Shown here in pieces: positions 1 to 8,949 of a DNA stretch of 64,000 bases. The notes beneath the pieces were generated by a model, which was given only the letters and a program-made list of their open reading frames with translations, was not told the origin of the DNA and searched no databases. Made by a program: the position numbers and the translations under genes. Origin of the DNA: Mesorhizobium sp. Z1-4 (GTDB lineage Bacteria; Pseudomonadota; Alphaproteobacteria; Rhizobiales; Rhizobiaceae). The DNA lies in the NCBI RefSeq assembly GCF_004000235.1, contig NZ_RCIO01000003.1, forward strand, positions 248,373 to 312,372. Direction: 5' to 3'. The first letter of the stretch is position 1. The number at the start of each line of letters is the position of its first letter.

Positions 1-277
1 TTAATCTCAGTGCCCTAGGCCGGTTAGTTAAGAAACTGTTGATTTTCGGACTTGCTTGCGCGACTGTCATTTCGGGACAGGACGGGTGCCGCTGGGGCCA
101 GCAATGGTGCCGTCTGTCAAATACCCCATGATGCTCAGGTCCGCCGCATCTCCTGGGTCCGTGGGGTCGGCCGGTCGGCGCTGGCATATAGTGGCCTCCT
201 CGTACCGCTGTCAGATGCCGGCCGGCCCCCATTCTTCCAGATCGACGACAGGCAGCGCCGCTTGACCGCGGCGCAAC
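1..277. other. Left-edge region without a confident gene
   Basis: No recognisable gene lies between the left edge and the rpmG terminator. Short frames are present but match no family I know. One frame is open from the left edge to a TGA at 129-131 and contains a signal-peptide-like run (KKLLIFGLACATVISG), but it has no credible start codon inside the window. Confidence 0.4.
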
Positions 278-302
278 AAAAAACGCCGCCCTGAGGCGGC
301 GT
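278..302 (-). terminator. Intrinsic terminator of rpmG
   Basis: Read on the minus strand this is an 8-bp perfect stem (ACGCCGCC / GGCGGCGT) with a 4-nt loop followed by a T run. It lies 25 bp after the rpmG stop codon. Confidence 0.85.
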
Positions 303-327
303 CCGAACATGTGCCGACTGAAAAAGC

Positions 328-495
328 CTACTTGATCTTGGCTTCTTTGAATTCGACGTGCTTCTTCGCGACCGGGTCGTATTTACGCTTGGTCAGCTTG
401 TCCGTCATGGTGCGGGTGTTTTTCTTCGCGGTGTAGAAGTAACCCGTGTCAGCTGTCGAAAGCAGCTTGATCTTGATGGTCGTAGCCTTGGCCAT
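328..495 (-). CDS. rpmG: 50S ribosomal protein L33
   Basis: Encodes a 55-residue basic protein beginning [20 protein letters not shown], which is the typical start of bacterial L33, a small protein of the large ribosomal subunit near the E site. The length matches the family exactly. It has ATG at 493-495 and TAG at 328-330, and a strong intrinsic terminator directly follows. No zinc-binding cysteine pairs are present, so this is the C-minus, zinc-independent form. It is the last gene of the minus-strand series that begins with topA, 137 bp beyond the Nudix gene, and may have its own promoter in that gap. Confidence 0.95.
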   Translation of the reverse strand: MAKATTIKIKLLSTADTGYFYTAKKNTRTMTDKLTKRKYDPVAKKHVEFKEAKIK

Positions 496-632
496 AGTCG
501 TGGTTCCGTAGATGTCTGGTGTGAGTGCCGCGACTTCGGGACAAAACGGCCCGGCTGCGGGAAACTGGCGCGAGACATAATGGCTGTGCGGCGAAAGTCA
601 AGCTTGGCGAGCGCCAGAATGCGGCTGCCGCG

Positions 633-1400
633 TCAAAGCAGCTCGCGCTGAAAGCGGCGATGCCGCATACGGTAGAACGGAATCGCTGCTCCCGGCCGCA
701 GATCGGGGTCGTTCGCCAGCCGTGTTTCAAGGTCCGCAAGCACGGTCTTGGTGATCAGCGGAACCTCAAGCTCCTTGGCTTCGCCGAGGTTGAACCATGC
801 GAGCTCTTCCAGCTCTTCGGTCGGACCGCCGTCCGGCAGTTCCACCGCAATATCGTCCTTCCAGGCTACCAGAAAACGCGTATCGAATCGGCGCACGCGG
901 CCAGGGGGCGTGATGGCGCGCGCGAGGTATCGCAGCCGGTCGAGCGAGGGTACGACATTGTGCTCGGCAAACCCCGCCCAGCCAGGATTGCGGGTCTGGA
1001 AACTGCCGGGATTGCCGATCAGCAATCCCGCTTCTTCGTAGGTTTCGCGGATAGCAGACAGCGCAATGGCGCGGGCGCGCGCGTCGCTTGCACGCGAACC
1101 TGTGCCGCGCAGTTTCTGCTTTTCGTCGGGATGCAGGTCCGACGCAACCGCTATGCGCGCGTCGGCAGGATCCGTGCGTCCGCCCGGAAAAACAAAACGG
1201 CCCGGCATGAAGGCATGATGGCGGCTGCGCCGTCCGAGCAGCACGCGGACGCTGGCGCCTTCGCGGTCGAGCAGGATCAGGGTTGCCGCGTCGCGCGGAC
1301 GTTTGGGGCCGGTGCCGAGCGCAAAGTCTTTGCTTTCGGCATGATCCAGCGCTTCGCGAGACATGCCTGCCATTGCGTTGCTGCGCCGGTCAGTCGCCAT
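633..1400 (-). CDS. Nudix hydrolase family protein
   Basis: A 255-residue protein with a Nudix fold signature: GGRTDPAD near residues 73-80 and the core RETYEEAG at 118-125. The spacing between the glycine part and the REXXEE part is longer than in the classic 23-residue box because of an inserted charged segment (about residues 85-110). Nudix enzymes cleave nucleoside diphosphates linked to another group; the substrate here cannot be told. Methionines at residues 10 and 13 are alternative starts. The gene begins 3 bp after the DUF983 stop, so it is probably translated from the same mRNA as topA, rnr and DUF983. Confidence 0.85.
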   Translation of the reverse strand: MATDRRSNAMAGMSREALDHAESKDFALGTGPKRPRDAATLILLDREGASVRVLLGRRSRHHAFMPGRFVFPGGRTDPADARIAVASDLHPDEKQKLRGTGSRASDARARAIALSAIRETYEEAGLLIGNPGSFQTRNPGWAGFAEHNVVPSLDRLRYLARAITPPGRVRRFDTRFLVAWKDDIAVELPDGGPTEELEELAWFNLGEAKELEVPLITKTVLADLETRLANDPDLRPGAAIPFYRMRHRRFQRELL

Positions 1401-1403
1401 CGT

Positions 1404-1826
1404 TCAGAGCTTTTCGGGCTGATCCGCAGCGCCGCCGAAACCGTGCATGCGCAGCGCCCATTGCAGGCCAATGACAGCACCCTTGATGGGCTGGATGAGC
1501 GCGATGGCGGACAACACCGTGATCGGGATCCAGATCGCCAGATGCTGCCAGGTCGACAGCTCGAACATGGTCTCAAAGCCCATATAGGCGCCGACAACGA
1601 TGTGCCCGACGATAAAGACAACCAGATAGGCCGGGAAATCGTCGGCGCGCTGGTGATGGAGTTCCTCGTTGCACACCGGGCAGTTTTCCTGCGTCTTCAG
1701 GAATGTCCGGAACAACCGGCCTTCTCCGCATTTGGGGCAGCGGCAGCGCGTGCCGTTCCAGACCGCGGGCCAAACGGCGCGCGCCGGGCTCTGACGGTAT
1801 TGCGTGGTTAGTTCTTCAGCCATCAT
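1404..1826 (-). CDS. DUF983 family small membrane protein
   Basis: A 140-residue protein with two CxxC pairs near the N-terminus (CPKC and CPVC, about residues 30-52), resembling a small zinc ribbon, then the family motif around RADDFPAY and two hydrophobic segments (about residues 66-85 and 95-115). This is the DUF983 architecture common in alphaproteobacteria; its function is not established. Its ATG overlaps the rnr stop by 4 bp and its stop lies 3 bp before the Nudix start, indicating tight translational coupling. Confidence 0.85.
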   Translation of the reverse strand: MMAEELTTQYRQSPARAVWPAVWNGTRCRCPKCGEGRLFRTFLKTQENCPVCNEELHHQRADDFPAYLVVFIVGHIVVGAYMGFETMFELSTWQHLAIWIPITVLSAIALIQPIKGAVIGLQWALRMHGFGGAADQPEKL

Positions 1827-4114
1827 CTTCTCCTGCCGCGGCCGGTGCTTGCGCGTCCGCTTCGTGCGCCGGTGCGCCGCTTCGATTTGTGAAACGAGCG
1901 CGTTCCCTGTGGCATGGGGCCGGGTTCGGTCAGCATCTCGAAAAGCATCGATCCGGCGAGTGGCGTTACTTCCTTCAATCTCACATCGACGCGATCCGCC
2001 AGACGGTAGCCCTTTCCCGAGCGTTGGCCGACAAGCGCATGCGCCGCTTCTTCGTAGACATAGTAGTCATCGCCCAAAGTTGACACGGGAATAAAGCCAT
2101 CTGCGCCAAAATGCGGCAGCTGGACGAAGAGGCCGGATTTGGTGACGCCGGAAATGCGCGCGGCGAAATCGGCACCTATACGGTCTGCGAGATGGCGGGC
2201 GACGAGGCGGTCCACCGTTTCGCGCTCGGCCGCCATCGCCCGGCGCTCCGATGTCGAAATGAGGGCTGCAGTTTCCTCAAGCCGGGCTTCTTCGTCTTTT
2301 GTCAGGCCCTCGGGGCCGAACCCCAGCGCGCCTATCAGGGCGCGGTGGACCAGAAGGTCGGCATATCGGCGGATGGGTGAGGTGAAGTGCGCGTACCGTC
2401 TCAAATTGAGGCCGAAATGGCCAAGATTTTCAGGCGTGTAGACGGCCTGGCTCTGCGAGCGCAGCACCACCTCGTTGACCAGCTCCTCGTGGTCGGTGCC
2501 GCGCACCTGGGAAAGGATATTGTTGAACTGCGCCGGCTTCATCTGCGCGCCGCGCGCCAGCGAGATGCCGACCGTGCGCAGGAAGTCGCGCAGCGCCTCC
2601 TGTTTGGCCAGCGATGGCGCGTCGTGTACGCGGTAGACCAGCGCCTTGCGCCTGGCCTCCAGGGTCTCCGCCGCCGCGACGTTGGCCTGGATCATGAACT
2701 CCTCGATCAGCTTGTGTGCATCGAGGCGTTCGGGAACGATCACCTTGTCGACCGTGCCGTCATCCTTCAGGAGGATCTTGCGTTCGGGCAGGTCGAGTTC
2801 GAGCGGCTGGCGCTTGCCGCGGCCCTTCTTCAGAGCTGCATAGGCATCCCAGAGCGGCCTGAGAACCGTTTCCAGAAGCGGGCCGGTCTTGTCGTTCGGC
2901 GTGCCGTCGATCGCGGCCTGCGCCTCGGTATAGGCCAGCCGCGCGGCCGAGCGCATCATGATGCGGTGGAAGCTGTGGCGCAGTTTCTTGCCACTGGCGT
3001 CGAACACCATGCGGACGGCAAGCGCCGGGCGGTCCTCCTTCTCGCGCAGCGAACACAGATCGTTCGAAATGCGTTCCGGGAGCATCGGCACCACGCGGTC
3101 CGGGAAGTAGACCGAATTGCCGCGTTTCAGCGCCTCGCGGTCCATGGCCGAGCCGCCGGTGACGTAAGTGGCAACATCGGCGATGGCGACATCGACGATG
3201 AAGCCACCTGGGTTTTTTTCGTCCGCGTCGGGTGTAGCGTATACTGCGTCGTCATGATCCTTGGCATCGGCGGGATCGATGGTGATGAGCGGCACTTTGC
3301 GCCAGTCTTCCCGGCCCGACATCTTTGCCGGCTTCGCAGCTTCGGCTTCCTTGATCACCGCGTCGGGAAATACATTCGGGATGCCGTGGGCATGAATGGC
3401 GATCATGGAGATCGCCTTCTCGCTCGCCATTGAGCCGATCACCGCGCTGACACGGCCGCGCGGCGGGCCATAACGGCGGCTCGACCTGTCCGGCTCGGCC
3501 TCCACGAGGTCGCCTGCCTTGGCGTCGCCGAGCGCGTCGGCCGCGATGTTGAGTTGAGGTTCGCCGCGCGTCACGGGTTCGAGACGGAATTCGTCGCCGG
3601 CCTTGCGGATGACACCTAATACGGTGTCGCGCGTGCGGTCGATCTTCTTCAGGACCTGCGCGGTGTAGGCGGGGCCTTTGCCGCCCTTTGCAGGAAAGAC
3701 GCGGGCCAGCACACGATTGCCTATACCTGGCGAGGGTTTGCCGCGTTTGGTGCGCACCTGCACCAGCGGCGGTGCGCCGCCATCATCGGGCCATTCGGAA
3801 GGGCGAGCTAGCAGCAAGCCGTCGCGATCGCGCGAGAAGATGTCGAGTTCAACGACATGCGGCAGGCCACCGGGCTGCACGACGCGTTTGCCGCGTTTTT
3901 CGATCTGGCCGCTGTCGGTCATTTCGCCCAGCAAGTCCTTAAGCCAGGCGCGGTCGGCTCCTTTCAGACCGAAAGCGCGGGCAATTTCGCGCTTGCCGGA
4001 TTGGTCCGGGTTGGCGGCCAGGAAGTCGAGAATGTCCTGCGGCGAGGGACGATGGCTGCCGGAAGCATCCGCGCTGCGCCCGGCCTTGCTCCCTGGGGTG
4101 GTGCGCCGGGCCAA
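1823..4114 (-). CDS. rnr: Ribonuclease R
   Basis: A 763-residue 3'-to-5' exoribonuclease of the RNase II superfamily, which degrades structured RNA. Visible parts are an N-terminal winged-helix region (about residues 25-90), cold-shock-like OB segments, a long RNB domain with the acidic metal-binding motif DPADAKDHDDAVY (about residues 281-293), and a C-terminal S1 domain followed by a basic tail rich in Arg, Lys and Ser that probably helps bind RNA. The length fits RNase R rather than the shorter RNase II. It starts 3 bp after the topA stop and overlaps DUF983 by 4 bp, so the genes form one operon. The topA-rnr pairing is common in Rhizobiales. Confidence 0.95.
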   Translation of the reverse strand: MARRTTPGSKAGRSADASGSHRPSPQDILDFLAANPDQSGKREIARAFGLKGADRAWLKDLLGEMTDSGQIEKRGKRVVQPGGLPHVVELDIFSRDRDGLLLARPSEWPDDGGAPPLVQVRTKRGKPSPGIGNRVLARVFPAKGGKGPAYTAQVLKKIDRTRDTVLGVIRKAGDEFRLEPVTRGEPQLNIAADALGDAKAGDLVEAEPDRSSRRYGPPRGRVSAVIGSMASEKAISMIAIHAHGIPNVFPDAVIKEAEAAKPAKMSGREDWRKVPLITIDPADAKDHDDAVYATPDADEKNPGGFIVDVAIADVATYVTGGSAMDREALKRGNSVYFPDRVVPMLPERISNDLCSLREKEDRPALAVRMVFDASGKKLRHSFHRIMMRSAARLAYTEAQAAIDGTPNDKTGPLLETVLRPLWDAYAALKKGRGKRQPLELDLPERKILLKDDGTVDKVIVPERLDAHKLIEEFMIQANVAAAETLEARRKALVYRVHDAPSLAKQEALRDFLRTVGISLARGAQMKPAQFNNILSQVRGTDHEELVNEVVLRSQSQAVYTPENLGHFGLNLRRYAHFTSPIRRYADLLVHRALIGALGFGPEGLTKDEEARLEETAALISTSERRAMAAERETVDRLVARHLADRIGADFAARISGVTKSGLFVQLPHFGADGFIPVSTLGDDYYVYEEAAHALVGQRSGKGYRLADRVDVRLKEVTPLAGSMLFEMLTEPGPMPQGTRSFHKSKRRTGARSGRASTGRGRRR

Positions 4115-4117
4115 CGG

Positions 4118-6715
4118 TCAGTCCTTGCTGCTTTTCGATTTGGCTTTGGGCTTGGCCTTTGCCTTGGTGCGCGCCGGCTTCTTGCCGCCTTTCGCGGCTT
4201 TGGCGGCGATCAGCTCCAGAGCCTCCGGCATGGTCACGGAGGCCGGATCCTTGCCCTTTGGCAGGGTCGCGTTGACCTTGCCCCAATTCACATAGGGCCC
4301 GTAGCGACCATCGCGCACCGTGATCTTGCCGCCATCGGGATGGTCGCCGAGCTCGGCGAGAGCCGTCGAGGTGCGGCCGCGGCTGCCTTTTGACTGCTTT
4401 TCCGCGATCACTGTGACCGCCCGGTTGAGGCCGATCGAAAACACGTCCTCGACAGTTTCCAGATTGGCGTAGGTGCCGTCGTGAAGCACGAAGGGGCCGT
4501 AGCGGCCGATACCGGCCGAGATCATCTTGCCTGTTTCGGGATGCTTGCCGACATCGCGCGGCAGCGACAGGAGCGCCAGCGCCTTCTCATGGTCCATCTC
4601 GGCCACCGCCCAGCCTTTCGGCAGGCTGGAGCGCTTGGCCTCCTTGCCTTCGCCGCGCTGGACATAGGGGCCGAAACGGCCGCTTTTCAGCACGATTTCC
4701 TCGCTGGTGTAGGGATCGGTACCCAGAACCCGGTCACCGCTGTCATCGTCGGCGCCGTTGCCGCCGTTGGCGTCGGCACCGAGCTGGCGGGTATAGCCGC
4801 ACTCAGGGTAATTTGAGCAGCCGACGAAGGCGCCGAATTTGCCGAGCTTGAGCGACAGATTGCCGGTACCGCAGCGCGGGCAGATGCGCGGATTGGAGCC
4901 GTCCTCACGCTGCGGGAAGACGAGTGGTGCCAGCTCTTCATTCAGCGCATCGAGAACCTCGGTGACCCGCAAGTCCTTGATCTCGTCGATATGGCCGGAG
5001 AAATCCTTCCAGAAGTCGCGCAGGACGTCCTTCCAGGCCAAACGGCCGTCGGAAATCTCGTCGAGCTGCTGTTCCAGCGAAGCGGTGAAGTCGTACTCGA
5101 CATACTTCTCGAAGAAGCTTTCAAGGAACGACGTGACGAGCCGGCCCTTGGCCTGCGGAAACAGGCGGCGCTTGTCGATCGTCACGTAGTCGCGGTCTTC
5201 AAGCGTCTTGAGCGTCGCTGCATATGTGGAGGGGCGGCCGATGCCGAGCTCTTCCATCTTCTTGATGAGAGAGGCCTCGGTGTAGCGCGGCGGCGGCTCG
5301 GTGACGTGCTGGCTGGCTGTGACCTTTTCGCGGTCGAGCGCCTCGCCGTCGCGGATTTCGGGAAGGCGGCGGGCGTCTTCCTCCTCCGCGTCGTCTTCTT
5401 TCTGGTCGGTGTAGGCGGCAATGAAACCGTCAAAGCGAATGACGGAACCGACGGCACGCAGCCGTGCTTTGCCACCTGGGCCGGTTGCATCGATCTCGGC
5501 GGTTGTGCGCTCGATCTCGGCCGGGTTCATCTGGCTGGCAATGGCGCGCTTCCAGACCATTTCGTAAAGGCGGGCCTGATCGGCATCGAGCATGCCGCGC
5601 ATCTGGTCGGGCGTGCGCGTGAAATCGGTCGGCCTGATCGCCTCGTGAGCTTCCTGGGCGTTTTTCGCCTTGGTCGAGTAGTGGCGCGGCTTCTCCGGCA
5701 GATAGCGATCGCCAAACTCGTTTGCGATTGCCGAGCGTGCGGCCTCGATCGCCTCAGGCGCCATCTGGACACCGTCGGTTCGCATATAGGTGATGAGGCC
5801 GGCAGTCTCGCCGCCGATGTCGATGCCTTCGTAAAGCCGCTGTGCGACCTGCATGGTCCGGCTTGCGGCAAAACCCAGCCGCGATGAGGCGGCCTGCTGC
5901 AGCGTTGATGTGGTGAATGGCGGAGCGGGGTTGCGCCGCGTCGGCTTGGCCTCGACCGAAAGCACCTTGAAGGCAGCGCCTTCCAGCATTGCCTTGATGC
6001 GGTCTGCCTCTTCCTTGCTGCCGATGTCGAGCTTCTGCAGCTTCCTGCCGTCGAACTCGGTGAGGCGCGCCTCGAAGCTATCGCCGCGCGGCGTCAGCAG
6101 CGTCGATGAAAGCAGCCAGTATTCCTGCTTCACGAAACGCTCGATCTCGCCTTCGCGGTCGCAGACGAGGCGCAGCGCTACCGACTGTACGCGCCCGGCG
6201 GAGCGCGCGCCCGGCAGCTTGCGCCACAGCACCGGCGAGAGCGTGAAGCCGACGAGATAGTCCAGTGCGCGGCGGGCCAGATAGGCGTCGACCAGCGGCA
6301 CATCGATGTCACGCGGGTTGGCCATGGCGTCGAGCACGGCCGATTTGGTGATGGCATTGAAGACGACACGGCGGACGGGCTTGTCTTTCAGCGCCTTCTT
6401 CTGGCGCAGCACTTCAAGCACATGCCAGGAGATCGCTTCGCCTTCGCGATCCGGATCGGTGGCGAGGATCAGGCCGTCGGCTTCCTTCACCGCCTTCGTG
6501 ATTTCAGACAGCCGTTTCGAGGATGCGCCATCGACCGACCAGGACATCGCGAAGTCCTCGTCCGGTCGCACGGAACCGTCCTTGGGCGGCAGGTCCCGCA
6601 CATGGCCGAAGGAGGCCAGAACCTTGTAGTCCCGGCCGAGATATTTGTTGATCGTCTTGGCCTTGGCGGGCGATTCGACGACGACGATGTCCATGCGTGG
6701 ACCGTAACCCTTCAC
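4118..6715 (-). CDS. topA: DNA topoisomerase I
   Basis: An 865-residue type IA topoisomerase that relaxes negative supercoils. The TOPRIM domain is N-terminal (VVESPAKAKTINKYL near residues 11-25; DPDREGEAISWH near 87-98). The catalytic tyrosine lies in LITYMRTDG near residue 310. One four-cysteine zinc ribbon (CPRCGTG ... CSNYPECGY) lies near residues 630-660, followed by several short topoisomerase C-terminal repeats (RFGPYVQ, RYGPFVLH, RYGPYVNWG) and a lysine-rich tail. The ATG at 6715 gives a few extra residues; an ATG at 6694 (MDIVVVESPAKA) matches the usual family start better. It is the first gene of the topA-rnr-DUF983-Nudix operon. Confidence 0.95.
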   Translation of the reverse strand: MKGYGPRMDIVVVESPAKAKTINKYLGRDYKVLASFGHVRDLPPKDGSVRPDEDFAMSWSVDGASSKRLSEITKAVKEADGLILATDPDREGEAISWHVLEVLRQKKALKDKPVRRVVFNAITKSAVLDAMANPRDIDVPLVDAYLARRALDYLVGFTLSPVLWRKLPGARSAGRVQSVALRLVCDREGEIERFVKQEYWLLSSTLLTPRGDSFEARLTEFDGRKLQKLDIGSKEEADRIKAMLEGAAFKVLSVEAKPTRRNPAPPFTTSTLQQAASSRLGFAASRTMQVAQRLYEGIDIGGETAGLITYMRTDGVQMAPEAIEAARSAIANEFGDRYLPEKPRHYSTKAKNAQEAHEAIRPTDFTRTPDQMRGMLDADQARLYEMVWKRAIASQMNPAEIERTTAEIDATGPGGKARLRAVGSVIRFDGFIAAYTDQKEDDAEEEDARRLPEIRDGEALDREKVTASQHVTEPPPRYTEASLIKKMEELGIGRPSTYAATLKTLEDRDYVTIDKRRLFPQAKGRLVTSFLESFFEKYVEYDFTASLEQQLDEISDGRLAWKDVLRDFWKDFSGHIDEIKDLRVTEVLDALNEELAPLVFPQREDGSNPRICPRCGTGNLSLKLGKFGAFVGCSNYPECGYTRQLGADANGGNGADDDSGDRVLGTDPYTSEEIVLKSGRFGPYVQRGEGKEAKRSSLPKGWAVAEMDHEKALALLSLPRDVGKHPETGKMISAGIGRYGPFVLHDGTYANLETVEDVFSIGLNRAVTVIAEKQSKGSRGRTSTALAELGDHPDGGKITVRDGRYGPYVNWGKVNATLPKGKDPASVTMPEALELIAAKAAKGGKKPARTKAKAKPKAKSKSSKD

Positions 6716-6980
6716 GCTCGGCTGTCGCCTTGGCGTAGCAGTTCAGTTGAAAACAGTGTCGTCACATGGCTGCGGTTTTGCGTTCGGTCAAGGGCGGGCA
6801 CCAAAATTCCGGCTGCGCGAGAATACAACCAATGGTTTATTTCAGTTGAATTATTGCAATTTCTGATCAATGTCGGTAGGTGTTTGCCCCATTGGGGCAT
6901 GAAGAATCGTTCTGACCCGCGCGGCGCAGCGAACAATAACAAAAGGCGCCCGTGCGACCGGACCAGGAGCGCTTGCCCGT

Positions 6981-7187
6981 ATGCGCCAGCTCGCTGAAAA
7001 AGCAAGGCGGACCGACAATCTGGACTATATCCAGTCCATGCTCGGCCAGTTGCGCCAGATGGCGGAGGTGGAGCGATGCGACATGCTCGCCTACCTTGTC
7101 GAGATGGCCTATGTCGAGGCAAGTGACATAATCCGTGGCGCGCGGCCAACGCGCGTGAAACAGGGGTATCCGCTACAGGATAAGTGA
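6981..7187 (+). CDS. Small conserved-looking protein of 68 residues, function unknown
   Basis: A 68-residue helical, charged protein (MRQLAEKARRTDNLDYIQ ... YLVEMAYVEASDIIRG). An AGGAG sequence at 6965-6969 precedes the ATG by about 11 bp, and the composition looks like a real protein rather than a shadow frame. It contains no signal peptide, membrane segment or known motif. Similar short proteins occur beside topA/dprA in other Rhizobiales as far as I recall, with no known role. It converges on dprA and overlaps its 3' end by 15 bp. Confidence 0.65.
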   Translation: MRQLAEKARRTDNLDYIQSMLGQLRQMAEVERCDMLAYLVEMAYVEASDIIRGARPTRVKQGYPLQDK

Positions 7188-8300
7188 CACGCCGCCGCCC
7201 GGGTGGCGTTCCAGGCGCCCTGCCAGATCAAGCTCGAGCAGAATCATGAAAATCTGCGCCGGGTGAGCGCTCGTGTGGCGGATCAGCTCGTCGATTGTGA
7301 CGGGCGAGGGGCCGAGGGCCTCGATGACACGGGCGCGATCGTCATCGTCGGGTGGCGGTGCAGCGTCGAAGTCGGGCGGTTCGGAAAAGCTGTCGTCGCG
7401 CGGCCCGGGAACGCCCGAAAGCGGTTCCAGCGCATCCAGAACGTCATCCGCTCCCGTCGCGAGGCTGGCGCCGTCCTTGATCAGCCCGTTGGTGCCTGCG
7501 GAGCGCGGGTCGAGGGGGGAGCCGGGAACAGCAAAGACCAGCCGACCGAAATCGCCGGCATAGCGGGCACTGATCAGGGAGCCCGAGCGCAGGGCCGCCT
7601 CAACAACAACGAGTGCCATGGAGACGCCCGCAATAAGGCGGTTGCGGCGCGGAAAATCGCGGGCCCGCGGTTCCCAGCCGAAGGGCATCTCCGATACGGC
7701 CGCGCCGCGCTCGCAGATCATCTCGAACAGTTGCATGTTTTCCGGCGGATAAGGCTGGTCGAGCCCTCCGGCAAGCATGGCGACGGTTCCGGTGTCGAGA
7801 CTCGCCTCATGGGCGGCGGCATCGATGCCGCGCGCCATGCCGGACGCAACGGCATAACCGCGTTTGCCGAACTCCGACGCCAGCTTGCGCGCCATCTTGA
7901 TGCCGGAGAGGGACGCGTTGCGTGCTCCCACCATCGAAATCGAGGGCAGTTGCAGAGCGGCGGACTGACCTTTGACGGCGAGCAGAGGCGGCGCACCGCT
8001 TATGCGCCGCAGCAATGGCGGGTAGGAGGGTTCGCCCAGCGCAACGAAACGCGCACCGAAGCGTTCAGTGCGCGCCATTTCGTCCTCTGCCGCCTCGGCA
8101 GAGAAGGGCCGGATCGGCGTCCCTGCGCGACCGCGGCTGGCAAGTTCGGGTAATGCACTTAGCGCCGCCTCGGCTGAACCGAAGCGATTGATCAGATCGC
8201 GGAATGTCTGCGGGCCGACATTTTCTGTCCGGATCAGCCGCAACCAGGCGACCCGCTGGCGGTCGGTCAGATGCTGACCGCTGCCCAGGGGCGTGGTCAC
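7173..8300 (-). CDS. dprA: DNA-processing protein DprA
   Basis: A 375-residue Rossmann-fold protein that binds incoming single-stranded DNA and loads RecA during natural transformation. The core runs from about residue 75 to 290 and includes [35 protein letters not shown], the PRRNRLIAG motif and [10 protein letters not shown]. An acidic linker ([12 protein letters not shown]) precedes a C-terminal winged-helix domain (about residues 320-375). The start overlaps the plsY stop by 4 bp. comEC lies elsewhere in this window, so two competence-type genes are present. Confidence 0.92.
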   Translation of the reverse strand: MTTPLGSGQHLTDRQRVAWLRLIRTENVGPQTFRDLINRFGSAEAALSALPELASRGRAGTPIRPFSAEAAEDEMARTERFGARFVALGEPSYPPLLRRISGAPPLLAVKGQSAALQLPSISMVGARNASLSGIKMARKLASEFGKRGYAVASGMARGIDAAAHEASLDTGTVAMLAGGLDQPYPPENMQLFEMICERGAAVSEMPFGWEPRARDFPRRNRLIAGVSMALVVVEAALRSGSLISARYAGDFGRLVFAVPGSPLDPRSAGTNGLIKDGASLATGADDVLDALEPLSGVPGPRDDSFSEPPDFDAAPPPDDDDRARVIEALGPSPVTIDELIRHTSAHPAQIFMILLELDLAGRLERHPGGGVSLIL

Positions 8301-8908
8301 CCCTTGGATCCGATCTTCGATTCATTGCCTGAAAGAAGACGGCGAATGTTGGCCTGGTGTTTGACGATGAGGAGCAACGACATGAAGCCCAGACCTACCG
8401 CGATGTCGGCCAGACCGACATACCATGTGGCGGCAGGCGTGATGACGGCGGCAAGCAGGGCGGCCAGTGAGGAATATCGAAGGATGATGGCGGTGGCGAG
8501 CCAGACGCCTGCGAACACAACGACAGGCACCCACGCCCACAGAAGCGGCAGAAAGGCGATGCCGAGCAGCACACCGATATAGGTGGCGACTCCCTTGCCG
8601 CCCCTGAAAAGCAGCCAGACGGGAAAGAGATGGCCCAGAAACGCGCCAAGCCCGGCAATCAGGCCGAGCTCGATGCCGTAGGTGCTGGCGATAACTACGG
8701 CGGCCGTACCCTTCAGCGCGTCGAGCAGCAGAGTGGCGGCGGCCAGACCCTTGTTGCCGGTTCTGAGCACATTGGTCGCGCCGATATTGCCCGAGCCGAT
8801 CTTGCGGACATCGCCCAATCCTGCGGCACGCGTGAGGATCAGCCCGAACGGGATCGAGCCGAGCAAATAGCCGAACAGCAGAGCCGCGAGTAGCGTCAGG
8901 GCAAACAA
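8297..8908 (-). CDS. plsY: Glycerol-3-phosphate acyltransferase PlsY
   Basis: A 203-residue inner-membrane protein that transfers an acyl group from acyl-phosphate to glycerol 3-phosphate, the first acylation step of phospholipid synthesis. The family motifs are present: GSIPFGLI near residue 17, [14 protein letters not shown] near 37-50, and [10 protein letters not shown] near 104-113. About five hydrophobic spans are visible, as expected. It sits 41 bp after the pyrC-like gene and overlaps dprA by 4 bp; the pyrB-pyrC-plsY-dprA order is typical for Rhizobiales. Confidence 0.95.
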   Translation of the reverse strand: MFALTLLAALLFGYLLGSIPFGLILTRAAGLGDVRKIGSGNIGATNVLRTGNKGLAAATLLLDALKGTAAVVIASTYGIELGLIAGLGAFLGHLFPVWLLFRGGKGVATYIGVLLGIAFLPLLWAWVPVVVFAGVWLATAIILRYSSLAALLAAVITPAATWYVGLADIAVGLGFMSLLLIVKHQANIRRLLSGNESKIGSKG

Positions 8909-8949
8909 GGTATCCTCCGGTATGCGTGTTGCGCCCGGCGCAACGCGGG

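Noticed and set aside
525-1811. Long plus-strand open frame (428 codons)
   Set aside because: It is the antisense shadow of the Nudix and DUF983 genes; its translation is low-complexity Arg/Ala-rich with no family features.
2387-3433. Plus-strand frame of 348 codons
   Set aside because: Antisense shadow of rnr, whose minus-strand translation is unmistakable.
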